A stretch of DNA of 39,239 nt from Clostridia bacterium. GTDB taxonomy: Bacteria > Bacillota > Clostridia > Oscillospirales > Acutalibacteraceae. The DNA is taken from positions 1 through 39,239 of the forward strand of contig JAFQWA010000018.1 in assembly GCA_017407705.1 (NCBI GenBank), given 5' to 3'. A program made the position numbers and the translations under genes. The notes under the pieces are model-generated. The model saw only the letters and a program-made list of their open reading frames with translations, ran no database searches and was not told where the DNA came from. Numbering within the stretch: position 1 is the stretch's first letter; each line of letters starts with the position of its first letter. Of this stretch, positions 1 to 8,451 are shown piece after piece.

Positions 1-2025
1 AATGTAAAAGTCGATTGCATTAGTACCGTTATCCTTCAGTGTAAACATAATGCTCTTCACACTTGATCTGTATTCTGCGGGAATGTCAACGGTGATATAT
101 CCACCATTTCCACTACTTGTGTAGGGAATCTCATAAATATTCTGTGCAAACAAGTTGCTGCCTGATGCATCAGTAGATGATCTGAATTTAAGCTCTGCAG
201 CTACATAACTGGATCTTATTGCCCAGAATTTAAAACCAATTGCATTTGCAGGTGGGGTAAGGTTTTTAATCTTTACTGAGGGGAATGTGCTTGCATTTGA
301 CTGTGACAATTTAAGCGCATTTCCTGATGCAGCATAAGCATCTGAAATAGTTGCAGATGCACCGTTTATTGTTTCAAAGCCTGCAGGTACAGTTGCATCA
401 TCATTAAAGTCCTCGATCATTAATCCACCTGATACGGGTGCATCAGTAGGAGCCTGAGTGGGTGCATCAGTAGGAGCCTGAGTAGGTGCATCAGTGGGAG
501 CCTGAGTGGGAGCTTCTGTTGTAGGTGCCTGTGTAGGCAGCTCTTCTCCGCTCTCCTCGGTTGCTGTAAGCACCAGCTTATCAACATACAAACCGTAACC
601 TGCACTGTTTGTACCAACGCAAGTAAATCTTACAACAACATCTCCTGCCTCGGAAACAGTTACAGTACCGATAGTGTGTTTATTATAAGTAGCAACTGCC
701 TCTGCTACTGCAAAGTCAACAGGACTGCCGATATTTGCGCCGTTAGCAGAGAACTGATATAAACCACGATTGTTATAATCACGGGAATATACGTCTATAT
801 TGTAAGTGCCTGCAGGAACTGACTTCAATGTAAAGTCAATGTACTGATCTACAGCAGTAATGCCTGTATTATAATATGTAATACCGCTGTCAGAGTACTC
901 ACCGCCGCCACCTGCGCTGGAAGCAGGGCTGCACTTCTCAAGCTCATAAGTGTAGGCTGTTACTTCTTCTTCCTCTTCCATCTTATAAGCGGTGAAGTTG
1001 CCAATGTATGTATTACATACCAAGGCTGTATCAGAACCTACCCATTTAGACATAGAGAACTGAACAACGCCAATGCTGCCGTAAAGATCCTCTGTGATTT
1101 CTACATCGCCGTTTTTAGCGCCTTTAAAGGGAACAAAATATTCAGCCTCAGAGGCAGTAAGAACTACAGATGTAATATAGGTGCCACTACCTGTATCAAA
1201 CTTAACAGACATAGTTTTATCTAAAGTATGATCTGAGCCTACATAAGCCTTAAATTTAATACCGGTCATACCGTTAAAAGAACCGGGAATTCCGCTATAT
1301 GCACCAAGTGTAACGTCTTTCCAGCCGTTAAATGTGCCGTTGTAGCTAAGATTAACGCCGTTTTCATCATGGGTAGCCTCAGCAGCTGATCCTAAATTTC
1401 CGCCTTTCCAATAGCCCTCTGAATTCCATTTAAAGGTAAATCCATCGGTAATGGTTACTTCGCTGGATGAATATGAGGTAAGGTCGCTGATGTAAACATC
1501 CATAACAACAGCTGTTTCAGAACCTACCCATTTGCCGAAGTAGAAAGCTATACCGCTGATGTCGCCATACTGACTCTCTGAAATTGCTACGCCATCATCA
1601 GTTGCAGCACCGTCAAAAGCAACCATATACTCTGTGTCGCTCTTGGACAGATTTACAGTCTTTTTGTATGTAGTAGAGCCAACTGAAATGTTGACCTGCA
1701 CACTTGAAGCAAAGTTATTGTTTGCGCCTAAGTATGCGTTGAACTTAATGCCGTCTGCATTGGCAAATGAACCTGCAACGCCGCCGTGGTTAATACCGGC
1801 CTGAGCGTCTTTCCAGCCGTTCATTGTGCCATCGTAGAACAGTCTGATACCGTTAGCATCCGGTGTAGCAGTAGCGCCTGAGCTAACCAAGCCGCCTGTA
1901 AACCAGAACTTGTCGGTGTTCTCCCAGTCGTGTGTAAAGCCTTCTGTAGCGGCGGTAACAGTAGAAACAACTACCGCTGAAACAAGCAGTACAAACGCCA
2001 GAAGTAATGCTAAAATTTTCTTCAT
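1..2025 (-). CDS. Secreted modular carbohydrate-binding-type protein, 3' end outside window
   Basis: The ATG at 2025 follows GGGAGG at good spacing and opens a frame with no stop to the window edge (675 residues seen). Residues 1-26 are a signal peptide (MKKILALLLAF start). Residues about 30-182 and 185-350 are two copies of one roughly 150-residue domain sharing the motifs NGWKD, GIKF.AY and KWVGS; I do not recognise the family. Residues about 356-485 resemble a CBM6/CBM35-like beta-sandwich (GLYQFSANG, ending in GYGLYVDKLVL). A Thr/Pro/Gln/Ala linker follows (about 490-532), then another beta-rich domain that is cut off. No catalytic domain is visible; one may lie beyond the edge. Inferred role: extracellular glycan binding or degradation, exported by Sec. 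The gene has its own promoter and faces the clpC terminator. Confidence 0.85.
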   Translation of the reverse strand, partial: MKKILALLLAFVLLVSAVVVSTVTAATEGFTHDWENTDKFWFTGGLVSSGATATPDANGIRLFYDGTMNGWKDAQAGINHGGVAGSFANADGIKFNAYLGANNNFASSVQVNISVGSTTYKKTVNLSKSDTEYMVAFDGAATDDGVAISESQYGDISGIAFYFGKWVGSETAVVMDVYISDLTSYSSSEVTITDGFTFKWNSEGYWKGGNLGSAAEATHDENGVNLSYNGTFNGWKDVTLGAYSGIPGSFNGMTGIKFKAYVGSDHTLDKTMSVKFDTGSGTYITSVVLTASEAEYFVPFKGAKNGDVEITEDLYGSIGVVQFSMSKWVGSDTALVCNTYIGNFTAYKMEEEEEVTAYTYELEKCSPASSAGGGGEYSDSGITYYNTGITAVDQYIDFTLKSVPAGTYNIDVYSRDYNNRGLYQFSANGANIGSPVDFAVAEAVATYNKHTIGTVTVSEAGDVVVRFTCVGTNSAGYGLYVDKLVLTATEESGEELPTQAPTTEAPTQAPTDAPTQAPTDAPTQAPTDAPVSGGLMIEDFNDDATVPAGFETINGASATISDAYAASGNALKLSQSNASTFPSVKIKNLTPPANAIGFKFWAIRSSYVAAELKFRSSTDASGSNLFAQNIYEIPYTSSGNGGYITVDIPAEYRSSVKSIMFTLKDNGTNAIDFYI
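437..508 (-). repeat. Three tandem 24-bp units encoding a PTQAPTDA linker
   Basis: Three near-identical 24-bp units lie at 437-460, 461-484 and 485-508, differing at a few bases. Read on the minus strand each encodes the eight residues PTQAPTDA, and a degenerate copy precedes them in the protein. This is an in-frame linker between two binding domains. Copy number is likely to vary between strains by slippage. Confidence 0.85.
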
Positions 2026-2065
2026 GACATAACCTCCCGAATATAATTAAATATAATTATATCTT

Positions 2066-2094
2066 ATACTACCACACCGTAGAAAAAATTGCAA
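2066..2094 (-). promoter_or_regulatory. SigA-type promoter of the secreted modular protein
   Basis: On the minus strand, TTGCAA (2089-2094), a 17-bp spacer and TAGTAT (2066-2071) lie about 40 bp upstream of the start codon. Inferred from consensus match and spacing only. Confidence 0.55.
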
Positions 2095-2108
2095 TAGTGT
2101 TTTAAAAT

Positions 2109-2149
2109 TAACAAAAATAATCCAAACCACATAGTAAAAATAGTCCAAA
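2109..2149 (-). promoter_or_regulatory. Imperfect 18-bp direct repeats upstream of the -35 box
   Basis: Two 18-bp units at 2109-2126 and 2132-2149 match at 15 of 18 positions (core AAAAATARTCCAAA on the plus strand). They are in the same orientation with 23-bp periodicity, about two helical turns, and end 15 bp upstream of the -35 hexamer. This geometry suits an activator binding tandem sites, such as an AraC-type sugar regulator. No regulator gene is adjacent, so the assignment is inference. Confidence 0.45.
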
Positions 2150-2171
2150 TTACTATATTTGTACAAAAAAA

Positions 2172-2200
2172 TATGCAAAGGAAATTTATTCCTTTGCATA
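2172..2200 (-). terminator. Rho-independent terminator of the clpC operon
   Basis: A perfect 12-bp stem (2172-2183 with 2189-2200) and a 5-nt loop are followed on the minus strand by a run of seven Ts. It starts 8 bp after the clpC stop codon. Confidence 0.9.
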
Positions 2201-2207
2201 CTCTTTT

Positions 2208-4640
2208 TTATACAGCTTTAAACTCAAATCCTTTATCGGAATAATCGCACTGCACCTGCTGACCGTCCTTGACTGTTCCCTCCAAAATCGCCTCACTTAA
2301 CTTATCCTCGATCTTAGACTGGATAGCCCTACGTAAAGGACGTGCACCGTAAACCGTATCGAAGCCTTCATTAGCAATTGCCTCCACTGCTGCATCGCTG
2401 AAGGTAAGGGTGATATCCCTTGTTTTCACACGTTTAGCAAGATTATTCAGCAAACGCTCTGCAATCTGTTTAATGTCATCTTTATTAAGCTGACGGAACA
2501 CGATAATGTCATCCACACGGTTTAAAAACTCAGGTCTAAACTGGCGTTTTAACTCACCCATAACATCAGACTTAATATCGCTGTCACTAACGGCTGTGTT
2601 ATCGCCAAAACCAAAGCTCTTGCGCTCAGTTATCATTCTTGCACCCACGTTGGAGGTCATAATGATAACAGTGTTTTTGAAATTAACGTGTCTGCCCTGA
2701 GAGTCGGTTAGCACACCGTCTTCAAGTATTTGAAGCAGGATGTTGAACACATCGGGATGTGCCTTCTCGATCTCATCAAACAGCACCACGCAGTATGGCT
2801 TTCTACGCACTCTTTCGGTCAACTGACCGCCTTCGTCGTAGCCCACGTATCCGGGAGGTGAACCCACCAAACGGGACACGGTGTGCTTTTCCATATACTC
2901 CGACATATCAAAACGTACCAGTGCGTGTTCATCGCCGAACATGGTTTCTGCTAAGGTTTTGCAAAGCTCGGTTTTACCAACGCCTGTGGGTCCTAAGAAT
3001 ATAAAGGAACCGGTGGGGCGTTTGGGGTCTTTAAGTCCTACCCTACCTCGTCTTATTGCCTTGGACACGGCAGACACTGCCTCATCCTGACCAACAATTC
3101 GCTCATGCAAAATCTGTTCCATTCTGAGCAGTCGGTCACTTTCCTCTTCGGTAAGCTGAACCACCGGCACACCGGTCCAGTCGGACACGATCTGTGCTAC
3201 CTCGTTGGGATCCACCTCACCTGAGGTGTTGGCATTGTTTTCCTGCCACTGCATTTTCTGCTGACTCAACTTTTCGTTAAGTTCTTTTTCCTCATCACGC
3301 AAGGTAGCTGCTTTTTCGAAATTCTGTGAATTTATTGCCGCCGCCTTTTCCTCGGATATCTGCTTTATACGTTGTTCTAACTGCTTAACGTCATCGGGTG
3401 CTGTAAACGCACGAAGCTTTACTCTTGATGCCGCTTCGTCGATAAGGTCAATAGCCTTATCAGGCAAAAATCTGTCGGAAATATAGCGTGAGGAAAGTGT
3501 TACTGCGGCGGTGATGGCCTCATCAGTGATGGTTACTTTGTGATGAGCCTCGTATTTATCACGCAGACCTTTGAGTATCTGTATAGCCTCGTCCTCAGTA
3601 GGCTCACCTACTGTAACAGGCTGAAAACGACGCTCTAAAGCTGAATCCTTTTCAATGTATTTGCGATACTCGTTAAGAGTGGTGGCACCGATAACCTGCA
3701 GATCACCTCTTGCAAGTGAGGGCTTTAATATATTTGCCGCATCGGTGGAGCCTTCAGACGCACCTGCACCTACAATGGTATGCAGCTCGTCAATAAACAG
3801 AATCGTGTCATTGGACTTAACCACCTCATCAAGGGCAGATTTAATGCGTTCCTCGAAGTCGCCACGATACTTTGTACCTGCTATCATACCTGTAAGGTCC
3901 AAGGACACCACACGTTTGTCTTTCAGCAGTTCGGGGACTTCGTTTTCTGCGATTTTAAGTGCAAGTCCCTCAGCGATAGCAGTCTTACCCACACCGGGCT
4001 CACCAATAAGACAAGGGTTGTTTTTAGTGCGACGGGTGAGTATCTGAATAACACGCTCGATCTCCTTTGCTCTGCCGATAACGGGATCCAGCTTTCTCTC
4101 ACGGGCTTCAGCAGTAAGGTCACGGCCAAACTGGTCTAAAGTGGGGGTGGAGCTTTTCTTGCCGGACTTTTTGGCAGATGACGTGCTTTGCGGCTCAACG
4201 TCCATATCTGCGGCGTCTATAATATCGTTTTCCACCTCTTTGGGGTTTACGGATAACTCCGACATAAATCGGGTAGCGTAGTTGTCCCCTTCCTCGATAA
4301 TGCCCATTAAAATATGCTCGGTGCCCACAATGTTCACACCCATACCACGTGCTGATGCAATCGAAAGCTCAAGTATGCGTTTGGCACGGGGTGTCATATC
4401 ATCGGGAGTGAGGTGGGTAGGCACACCCTTTCCCACTGTTCTTTCCAGCAGGTCTTCAACCGCCTCTAAGGTTACTCCTCTTTGTTCCAAAACGTCTGCA
4501 GCGTATGAGCTTTGCTCTTTTAAAAGACCTATCAGCAAATGCTCACTGCCAATATAAGTATGACCGAACTCCATAGCCGCCTGAATACTTAAATTCAGTG
4601 CAGCGTTGGCTTTTTCGGTAAATCCGTTGAATTTGTACAT
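2208..4640 (-). CDS. clpC: ATP-dependent Clp protease ATPase subunit ClpC
   Basis: Class-I Hsp100 unfoldase that feeds substrates, including phosphoarginine-tagged proteins, to ClpP. Its 810 residues match the family length. The double Clp_N domain spans about 1-145. The first AAA+ module has Walker A GEPGVGKT at 213-220 and a DELHT Walker B. A middle region with a UVR-like motif ([14 protein letters not shown]) lies near 430, and the second AAA+ module has GPTGVGKT and DEIEKAH, followed by the D2-small domain. The start is fixed by AAAGGAG seven bases upstream. It is last in ctsR-mcsA-mcsB-clpC, 15 bp after mcsB, and ends at a strong terminator. CtsR control is expected. Confidence 0.98.
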   Translation of the reverse strand: MYKFNGFTEKANAALNLSIQAAMEFGHTYIGSEHLLIGLLKEQSSYAADVLEQRGVTLEAVEDLLERTVGKGVPTHLTPDDMTPRAKRILELSIASARGMGVNIVGTEHILMGIIEEGDNYATRFMSELSVNPKEVENDIIDAADMDVEPQSTSSAKKSGKKSSTPTLDQFGRDLTAEARERKLDPVIGRAKEIERVIQILTRRTKNNPCLIGEPGVGKTAIAEGLALKIAENEVPELLKDKRVVSLDLTGMIAGTKYRGDFEERIKSALDEVVKSNDTILFIDELHTIVGAGASEGSTDAANILKPSLARGDLQVIGATTLNEYRKYIEKDSALERRFQPVTVGEPTEDEAIQILKGLRDKYEAHHKVTITDEAITAAVTLSSRYISDRFLPDKAIDLIDEAASRVKLRAFTAPDDVKQLEQRIKQISEEKAAAINSQNFEKAATLRDEEKELNEKLSQQKMQWQENNANTSGEVDPNEVAQIVSDWTGVPVVQLTEEESDRLLRMEQILHERIVGQDEAVSAVSKAIRRGRVGLKDPKRPTGSFIFLGPTGVGKTELCKTLAETMFGDEHALVRFDMSEYMEKHTVSRLVGSPPGYVGYDEGGQLTERVRRKPYCVVLFDEIEKAHPDVFNILLQILEDGVLTDSQGRHVNFKNTVIIMTSNVGARMITERKSFGFGDNTAVSDSDIKSDVMGELKRQFRPEFLNRVDDIIVFRQLNKDDIKQIAERLLNNLAKRVKTRDITLTFSDAAVEAIANEGFDTVYGARPLRRAIQSKIEDKLSEAILEGTVKDGQQVQCDYSDKGFEFKAV

Positions 4641-4655
4641 ATTAACGCTCCTTTC

Positions 4656-5672
4656 TTAAGCCAATGTTTCTCTTACTATCCTTGCTCTGAGCTTATCTCT
4701 GGTATCTGCATCCAAAGGACCGCCTGCGGTATTTTGCAGTGATGCAGGCTGACACTTTAATATCAGCTCGTTTACTGTTTCCATCGCAACAGTGTCTATT
4801 ATGCCCATACCAACGCCCAGTCGAAGCTGAGATACTAAATCAAAAAATTCATTACCCGACATAAGTCTTGCCGATTTTAGCACTCCGTATGCACGGTAAA
4901 CTGTATCTTCCAGATTATCGTGGTCAATACTGAGTCGGGTCTGACGCTCACGCTCCATTATCTGCTTAATTATTCCCTGCAGATTTTCAATAGCGGCAGT
5001 TTCAGATATACCCAGTGTCACCTGATTAGACACCTGATACATAGCACATTTGATTTTACTGCCTTCACCGTAAGTACCACGCATGGTAAGTCCTATTTTG
5101 GAAATGGTGTTGGAAAGCTGACCCACAGCACCAGCCGCCTCTAAAGCCGGGATATGCAGCATAGCAGAGGCACGCATACCTGTGCCTAAGTTTGTGGGGC
5201 ACTCGGTAAGGTAGCCTAAATTTTCATCAAAAGCAAACTGCATATTGCTTTCGAGCAGCACGTCTATTTTGTTGGCGATATCGTAAGCAGCTTCAAAATC
5301 AAGTCCTGCCGCCATAACCTGAATTCGAATATGGTCCTCTTCGTTTATCATTATACTTACCGACTCATCATTCAGCAGTAAAAGTGCTCTACCCTGACCG
5401 TTTTCAGCAAAGTCGGGGCTGATAAGATGCCGCTCCACCATTGAGTATGCCTCAATTCGGGAGATTTTGTCCATATCAATAAATTTGAAGTCACCTGAAA
5501 TGGCGCTGTTGCCGTTAAGTATGGCATCACTTACCTTTTGAATGACCTCACATTTTTGCTCTAAAGTCATTTTATTCGGGAAAGGATAACCCTTTAAATT
5601 TCGGGCAAGTCTAACTCTCACACTGGCAACTACGTCACTTTCTTTGCCGTTTTTAATGTACCATTTACTCAT
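4656..5672 (-). CDS. mcsB: Protein arginine kinase McsB
   Basis: Phosphagen-kinase-fold enzyme that phosphorylates protein arginines, marking them for ClpC-ClpP, and inactivates CtsR during stress. Its 338 residues are slightly shorter than the roughly 355 usual in Bacillus. Visible family motifs are VRVRLARNLKGYPF near the N terminus, the ECPTNLGTGMRAS catalytic segment near 158, and the RGTYGEGS loop near 198. The start overlaps the mcsA stop by 8 bp, implying translational coupling. It sits in the classical class III heat-shock operon order. Confidence 0.97.
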   Translation of the reverse strand: MSKWYIKNGKESDVVASVRVRLARNLKGYPFPNKMTLEQKCEVIQKVSDAILNGNSAISGDFKFIDMDKISRIEAYSMVERHLISPDFAENGQGRALLLLNDESVSIMINEEDHIRIQVMAAGLDFEAAYDIANKIDVLLESNMQFAFDENLGYLTECPTNLGTGMRASAMLHIPALEAAGAVGQLSNTISKIGLTMRGTYGEGSKIKCAMYQVSNQVTLGISETAAIENLQGIIKQIMERERQTRLSIDHDNLEDTVYRAYGVLKSARLMSGNEFFDLVSQLRLGVGMGIIDTVAMETVNELILKCQPASLQNTAGGPLDADTRDKLRARIVRETLA

Positions 5673-6159
5673 TATCCTCGCCTCCTGATTCCAGTGTTCT
5701 TATCTCATCACGAAGCTGTGCCGCCTTTTCATATTCTTCGTCCTCAACGGCAGATTTAAGCTGCTCCTTAAGTCGAGTCAGGCGGTAAGCATTTTTAGCG
5801 TTTTCATCAGCGCTGTCAGGCACTCTTCCCATATGATGAGTTTTGCCGTGGAGCTTTCTTAAGCTGGGCAACAGCTTATCATAAAAGGTTTTATAGCATT
5901 CGGGACAACCCAGCTTTCCTCTTTTTGCAATTTCGTCAAAGGAACTGTTACAGCTTTTACATCTTACAGAATCTGCAGCAGAGGGCAGTTCATCTCCGAA
6001 AAGTGAGCCCCAAAGGTCGCTTATATCAAAGGGGTTAAAATTCGAAACACCCAGCTCACTTGCACATTTGGCGCAAAGATGATACTCCTGTGTTTTTCCG
6101 TTGACTGTTCTTTTTATATGGGTAGTTGCATTGGCGTTTCCGCATTTTTCACACAACAT
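5665..6159 (-). CDS. mcsA: McsA, zinc-binding activator of McsB
   Basis: Adaptor protein needed for McsB kinase activity and CtsR modulation. The 164-residue form starting MLCEKCGN is preferred because AGGAGG lies eight bases upstream of this ATG; a further in-frame ATG 30 bp upstream lacks such a site. Four CxxC pairs (CEKC, CAKC, CKSC, CPEC) form the zinc-binding part in the first 105 residues. A C-terminal UVR motif (YEKAAQLRDEIRTLE) matches the ClpC/UvrB contact helix. It lies 20 bp after ctsR and overlaps mcsB. Confidence 0.95.
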   Translation of the reverse strand: MLCEKCGNANATTHIKRTVNGKTQEYHLCAKCASELGVSNFNPFDISDLWGSLFGDELPSAADSVRCKSCNSSFDEIAKRGKLGCPECYKTFYDKLLPSLRKLHGKTHHMGRVPDSADENAKNAYRLTRLKEQLKSAVEDEEYEKAAQLRDEIRTLESGGEDNE

Positions 6160-6179
6160 AAACAAAACCTCCTGTGAAT

Positions 6180-6632
6180 TTATATGCAAGCAATCAGCAT
6201 TTGTTTAAACAAAGATGCTCGAAGATTGTTTCTTAAAACCGGCGGTACGTCGGAATAGCATTTGTCAGACATAGCAGTTTCTATCAATAGTGCCGCCTCG
6301 GTGGAAATAAGTCCCTCCGATGCAATATTACTTAATATTATGCGAGCGGCGTTGGCATTTAATTCATCACCGATAGAATTTATCAGGTGCATAATGGCGC
6401 TGGAACGGTCAACCCGTATTTTAGTGATACGGATATATCCGCCGCCACCACGTCTGCTCTCTACAATAAATCCCTGCTCGGGAGTGAATCTTGATGAAAG
6501 CACGTAGTTTATCTGACTGGGCACACAGCCTAAAAGACTTGCCAGTTCGTTTCGTTTTATTTCGGTTATACCGTCGTCGGATCTGCTGAGCATCTCCATA
6601 ATGGTCTCGGATATAATATCGCTTAATCTCAT
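6180..6632 (-). CDS. ctsR: CtsR, class III stress gene repressor
   Basis: DNA-binding repressor of clp genes that senses heat through a glycine-rich loop. The 150-residue protein has an N-terminal winged helix-turn-helix with the RRGGGGYIRI loop near residue 60, where the tetraglycine thermosensor and adjacent arginine are intact. The C-terminal dimerisation region follows. AAGGAG precedes the ATG. It is the first gene of the operon, and two CtsR boxes lie directly upstream, so autorepression is expected. Confidence 0.97.
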   Translation of the reverse strand: MRLSDIISETIMEMLSRSDDGITEIKRNELASLLGCVPSQINYVLSSRFTPEQGFIVESRRGGGGYIRITKIRVDRSSAIMHLINSIGDELNANAARIILSNIASEGLISTEAALLIETAMSDKCYSDVPPVLRNNLRASLFKQMLIACI

Positions 6633-6650
6633 GTTTTTTCTCCTTTTGAA

Positions 6651-6667
6651 TTTGACTTTTTCTGACC
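6651..6667 (-). promoter_or_regulatory. CtsR box, promoter-proximal
   Basis: The minus strand reads GGTCAGA-AAA-AGTCAAA, a heptad direct repeat with one mismatch to the known (A/G)GTCAAA-NAN-(A/G)GTCAAA operator. It lies 18 bp upstream of the ctsR start, overlapping the leader. Confidence 0.8.
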
Positions 6668-6691
6668 TTCTGTATATTATGGTACATTAAA

Positions 6692-6708
6692 GGTCAAAGA
6701 AAGTCAAA
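6692..6708 (+). promoter_or_regulatory. CtsR box, promoter-distal
   Basis: The plus strand reads GGTCAAA-GAA-AGTCAAA, matching the CtsR operator consensus in both heptads and in the NAN spacer. It is oriented opposite to the proximal box, with centres 41 bp apart. The ctsR promoter must lie between or across the two; TTGACT/TTGACC on the minus strand within this box could serve as the -35, but I could not place a convincing -10. Confidence 0.9.
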
Positions 6709-6834
6709 ATCCATTTTTAACCAAAAATAATTTGAATTTTTGTTTTATCTTAATTTTACTTTGATTTTCTTTAAAATTTAAGCATTTTCTTTTATTTTCT
6801 CACTTTTCATTTACAGCACCCCTCTTTTGCAGTA

Positions 6835-6861
6835 ACACAAATTTAATTTCAACATACACTA
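6835..6861 (+). promoter_or_regulatory. Sigma-K-type promoter
   Basis: AC (6835-6836), 16 bases, then CATACACTA (6853-6861) matches the mother-cell sigma-K consensus AC-N16/17-CATANNNTA at every defined base. It lies 31 bp upstream of the start of the Cys-rich small protein. The 180-bp spacer between ctsR and that gene otherwise holds only AT-rich sequence. Confidence 0.6.
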
Positions 6862-6891
6862 TTGATGAAGGCAGAAAGGGGGAACCGGTTA

Positions 6892-7014
6892 ATGAGTTGC
6901 TTCAATTTTGGTAACAATGGTTGCTGCGAATGGATCCTTATCATCGTTTTGATTTGGATAATCTGCGGTGGCTGCGGCAACAACAATGGTTGCGGTTGCG
7001 GAAATAACTGCTAA
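6892..7014 (+). CDS. Cys/Gly/Asn-rich 40-aa protein, putative late spore protein
   Basis: This short frame begins MSCFNFGNNGCCEW and ends GCGCGNNC, with nine cysteines in 40 residues. A central hydrophobic stretch, ILIIVLIWII, is long enough for a short membrane segment or a hydrophobic core. AAAGGGGG lies 9 bases before the ATG, and a strong terminator follows the stop by 15 bp, so it is a single-gene unit. General layout (short hydrophobic core, Gly-rich, Cys-rich flanks) recalls YjcZ-type sporulation mini-proteins, but I cannot show homology. With the sigma-K promoter match, a cross-linked coat or crust component is inferred. Confidence 0.75.
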   Translation: MSCFNFGNNGCCEWILIIVLIWIICGGCGNNNGCGCGNNC

Positions 7015-7029
7015 TCATTTATGAAAAAA

Positions 7030-7054
7030 GGACTTCGGGTAAATCCCGAAGTCC
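7030..7054. terminator. Bidirectional rho-independent terminator
   Basis: A perfect 10-bp stem (GGACTTCGGG with CCCGAAGTCC) and loop TAAAT are flanked by six As and four Ts. It sits between the convergent Cys-rich gene and the MATE gene and can serve both. Confidence 0.9.
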
Positions 7055-7061
7055 TTTTACT

Positions 7062-8450
7062 TTACTGCTCTTTTATAAGTCTTGCTTTTTTCCATCTGCC
7101 CGACTTGTAATAAATAAGTCCGATAACTAATGTTGCTATGGGTGACAAACCTGCCGCAAGTCCGATTCCTGCTACTCCCATATTAAGGGTAAGTGCGAAG
7201 AAATATGCCAACGGCACACGAAGGATAATTGCAGATACCAGTGAGATTATCATAGTGAACAAAGTTTTACCTGCACCGTTGATAAATCCGTTAACGCAAA
7301 ATCCGATAGACATAACCAGACTGTCGATACACAAAAATCTTATATACATAACCGCTGTATCTGTCAACTCTTTAAGCTGCTCAGGGGTATAGTCACCGCC
7401 ACTGCCTATAAACGCCTGTACCAACGCCTCAGGGAACAACTGCATCAGTGTAAACAATATTGCCGCAATAACAAAGGTAATACCGGCGCCGATGTGCAGA
7501 GTCTTTTTTGCTCTTTTATAGTCCCCTGCTCCGATGTTTTGTCCTACCATTGATGCAATGGACGAGCTCATAGCAATACCCGGCAAAATAGCAAAGCTGT
7601 TTATCTTACCGCCGATGCCTATGGTAGTGCCGCCTACAACACCGCCAACTGCGTTTGCTAAAGAGGTAAGTGTTAAAAAGGAAAAGCTTACCAAAGTCTG
7701 CTGAACGGTGGTGGGCAGACCTATTTTAATAAGGGTTTTAAGCTTGTCCTTGTGAATAACAAAGGAACGGGGCTTGAAGTCGAACACAAAGTTGTTTTTA
7801 GCAAGATAGATCACTGCCAATATAAAGCTTATTGCCTGAGCGATAACCGTTGCCAAAGCCGCACCTGCCGCCTGCAGCTTTAAAGGACCTACAAACAAAA
7901 AGTCCAGAATGATATTAAGCACGCAAGCGATCATCACAAAATACAAGGGGCGTTTGGAATCACCCATGGCCCTAAGCACCGCACTTATGGCGTTGTAGCC
8001 TACTATAAATATGGTGCCGCCCATACAGATGTTAAGATAATTCAGTGCATTGTCGAAGCATTCGGGTGATGTGTTCAAAAGCTTTAATGCCTGACTTGCA
8101 AACACCAGCATAACTCCCGTAACCACCGCCGCTGAAATAAAAAACACAGTAAACAGCGTACCGATAGTTTCTTTAACGTTTTGCATCTGCTTAGCGCCTA
8201 AATACTGTGCTATCAGCACTGTGCCGCCGACGGAAAAGCCTACGATTATGTTAGTAACCACCAGAGTTATCTGAGAACTGTTCTGCACTGCGTTGATACC
8301 CTGAGGTCCCATAAACCAGCCCACGATCATCATATCAGCCAGTCCGTAAACCGACTGTATGAACATAGACAACAAAAAGGGCCAGGAAAATTTAATAAGT
8401 TGTTTTGCAACGCTTCCTTGCGTTAAATCATTTGAAAATTTTGTTGACAT
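7062..8450 (-). CDS. MATE family efflux transporter
   Basis: Multidrug/toxin extrusion transporter, expected to export cationic compounds using an ion gradient. The 462 residues hold twelve predicted membrane segments in two homologous halves, opening SVAKQLIKFSWPFLLSMF as typical for the MATE N terminus. Halves meet near residue 235. Its GGAG site lies in the few bases after the upstream transpeptidase stop, one base away, so it is probably co-transcribed with the peptidoglycan genes. The substrate cannot be told from sequence. Confidence 0.93.
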   Translation of the reverse strand: MSTKFSNDLTQGSVAKQLIKFSWPFLLSMFIQSVYGLADMMIVGWFMGPQGINAVQNSSQITLVVTNIIVGFSVGGTVLIAQYLGAKQMQNVKETIGTLFTVFFISAAVVTGVMLVFASQALKLLNTSPECFDNALNYLNICMGGTIFIVGYNAISAVLRAMGDSKRPLYFVMIACVLNIILDFLFVGPLKLQAAGAALATVIAQAISFILAVIYLAKNNFVFDFKPRSFVIHKDKLKTLIKIGLPTTVQQTLVSFSFLTLTSLANAVGGVVGGTTIGIGGKINSFAILPGIAMSSSIASMVGQNIGAGDYKRAKKTLHIGAGITFVIAAILFTLMQLFPEALVQAFIGSGGDYTPEQLKELTDTAVMYIRFLCIDSLVMSIGFCVNGFINGAGKTLFTMIISLVSAIILRVPLAYFFALTLNMGVAGIGLAAGLSPIATLVIGLIYYKSGRWKKARLIKEQ

Positions 8451-8451
8451 T

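Noticed and set aside
437-508. Short tandem repeats that could suggest a CRISPR-like array
   Set aside because: Units are contiguous without spacers, keep the reading frame and encode a Thr/Pro-rich linker.
3655-4047. 130-codon open frame antisense to clpC
   Set aside because: Mirrors conserved clpC codons and shows no recognisable protein features or ribosome site.
6709-6834. Additional gene or RNA in the AT-rich spacer after ctsR
   Set aside because: Only A/T-rich sequence without a start signal, hairpin or conserved motif was found.
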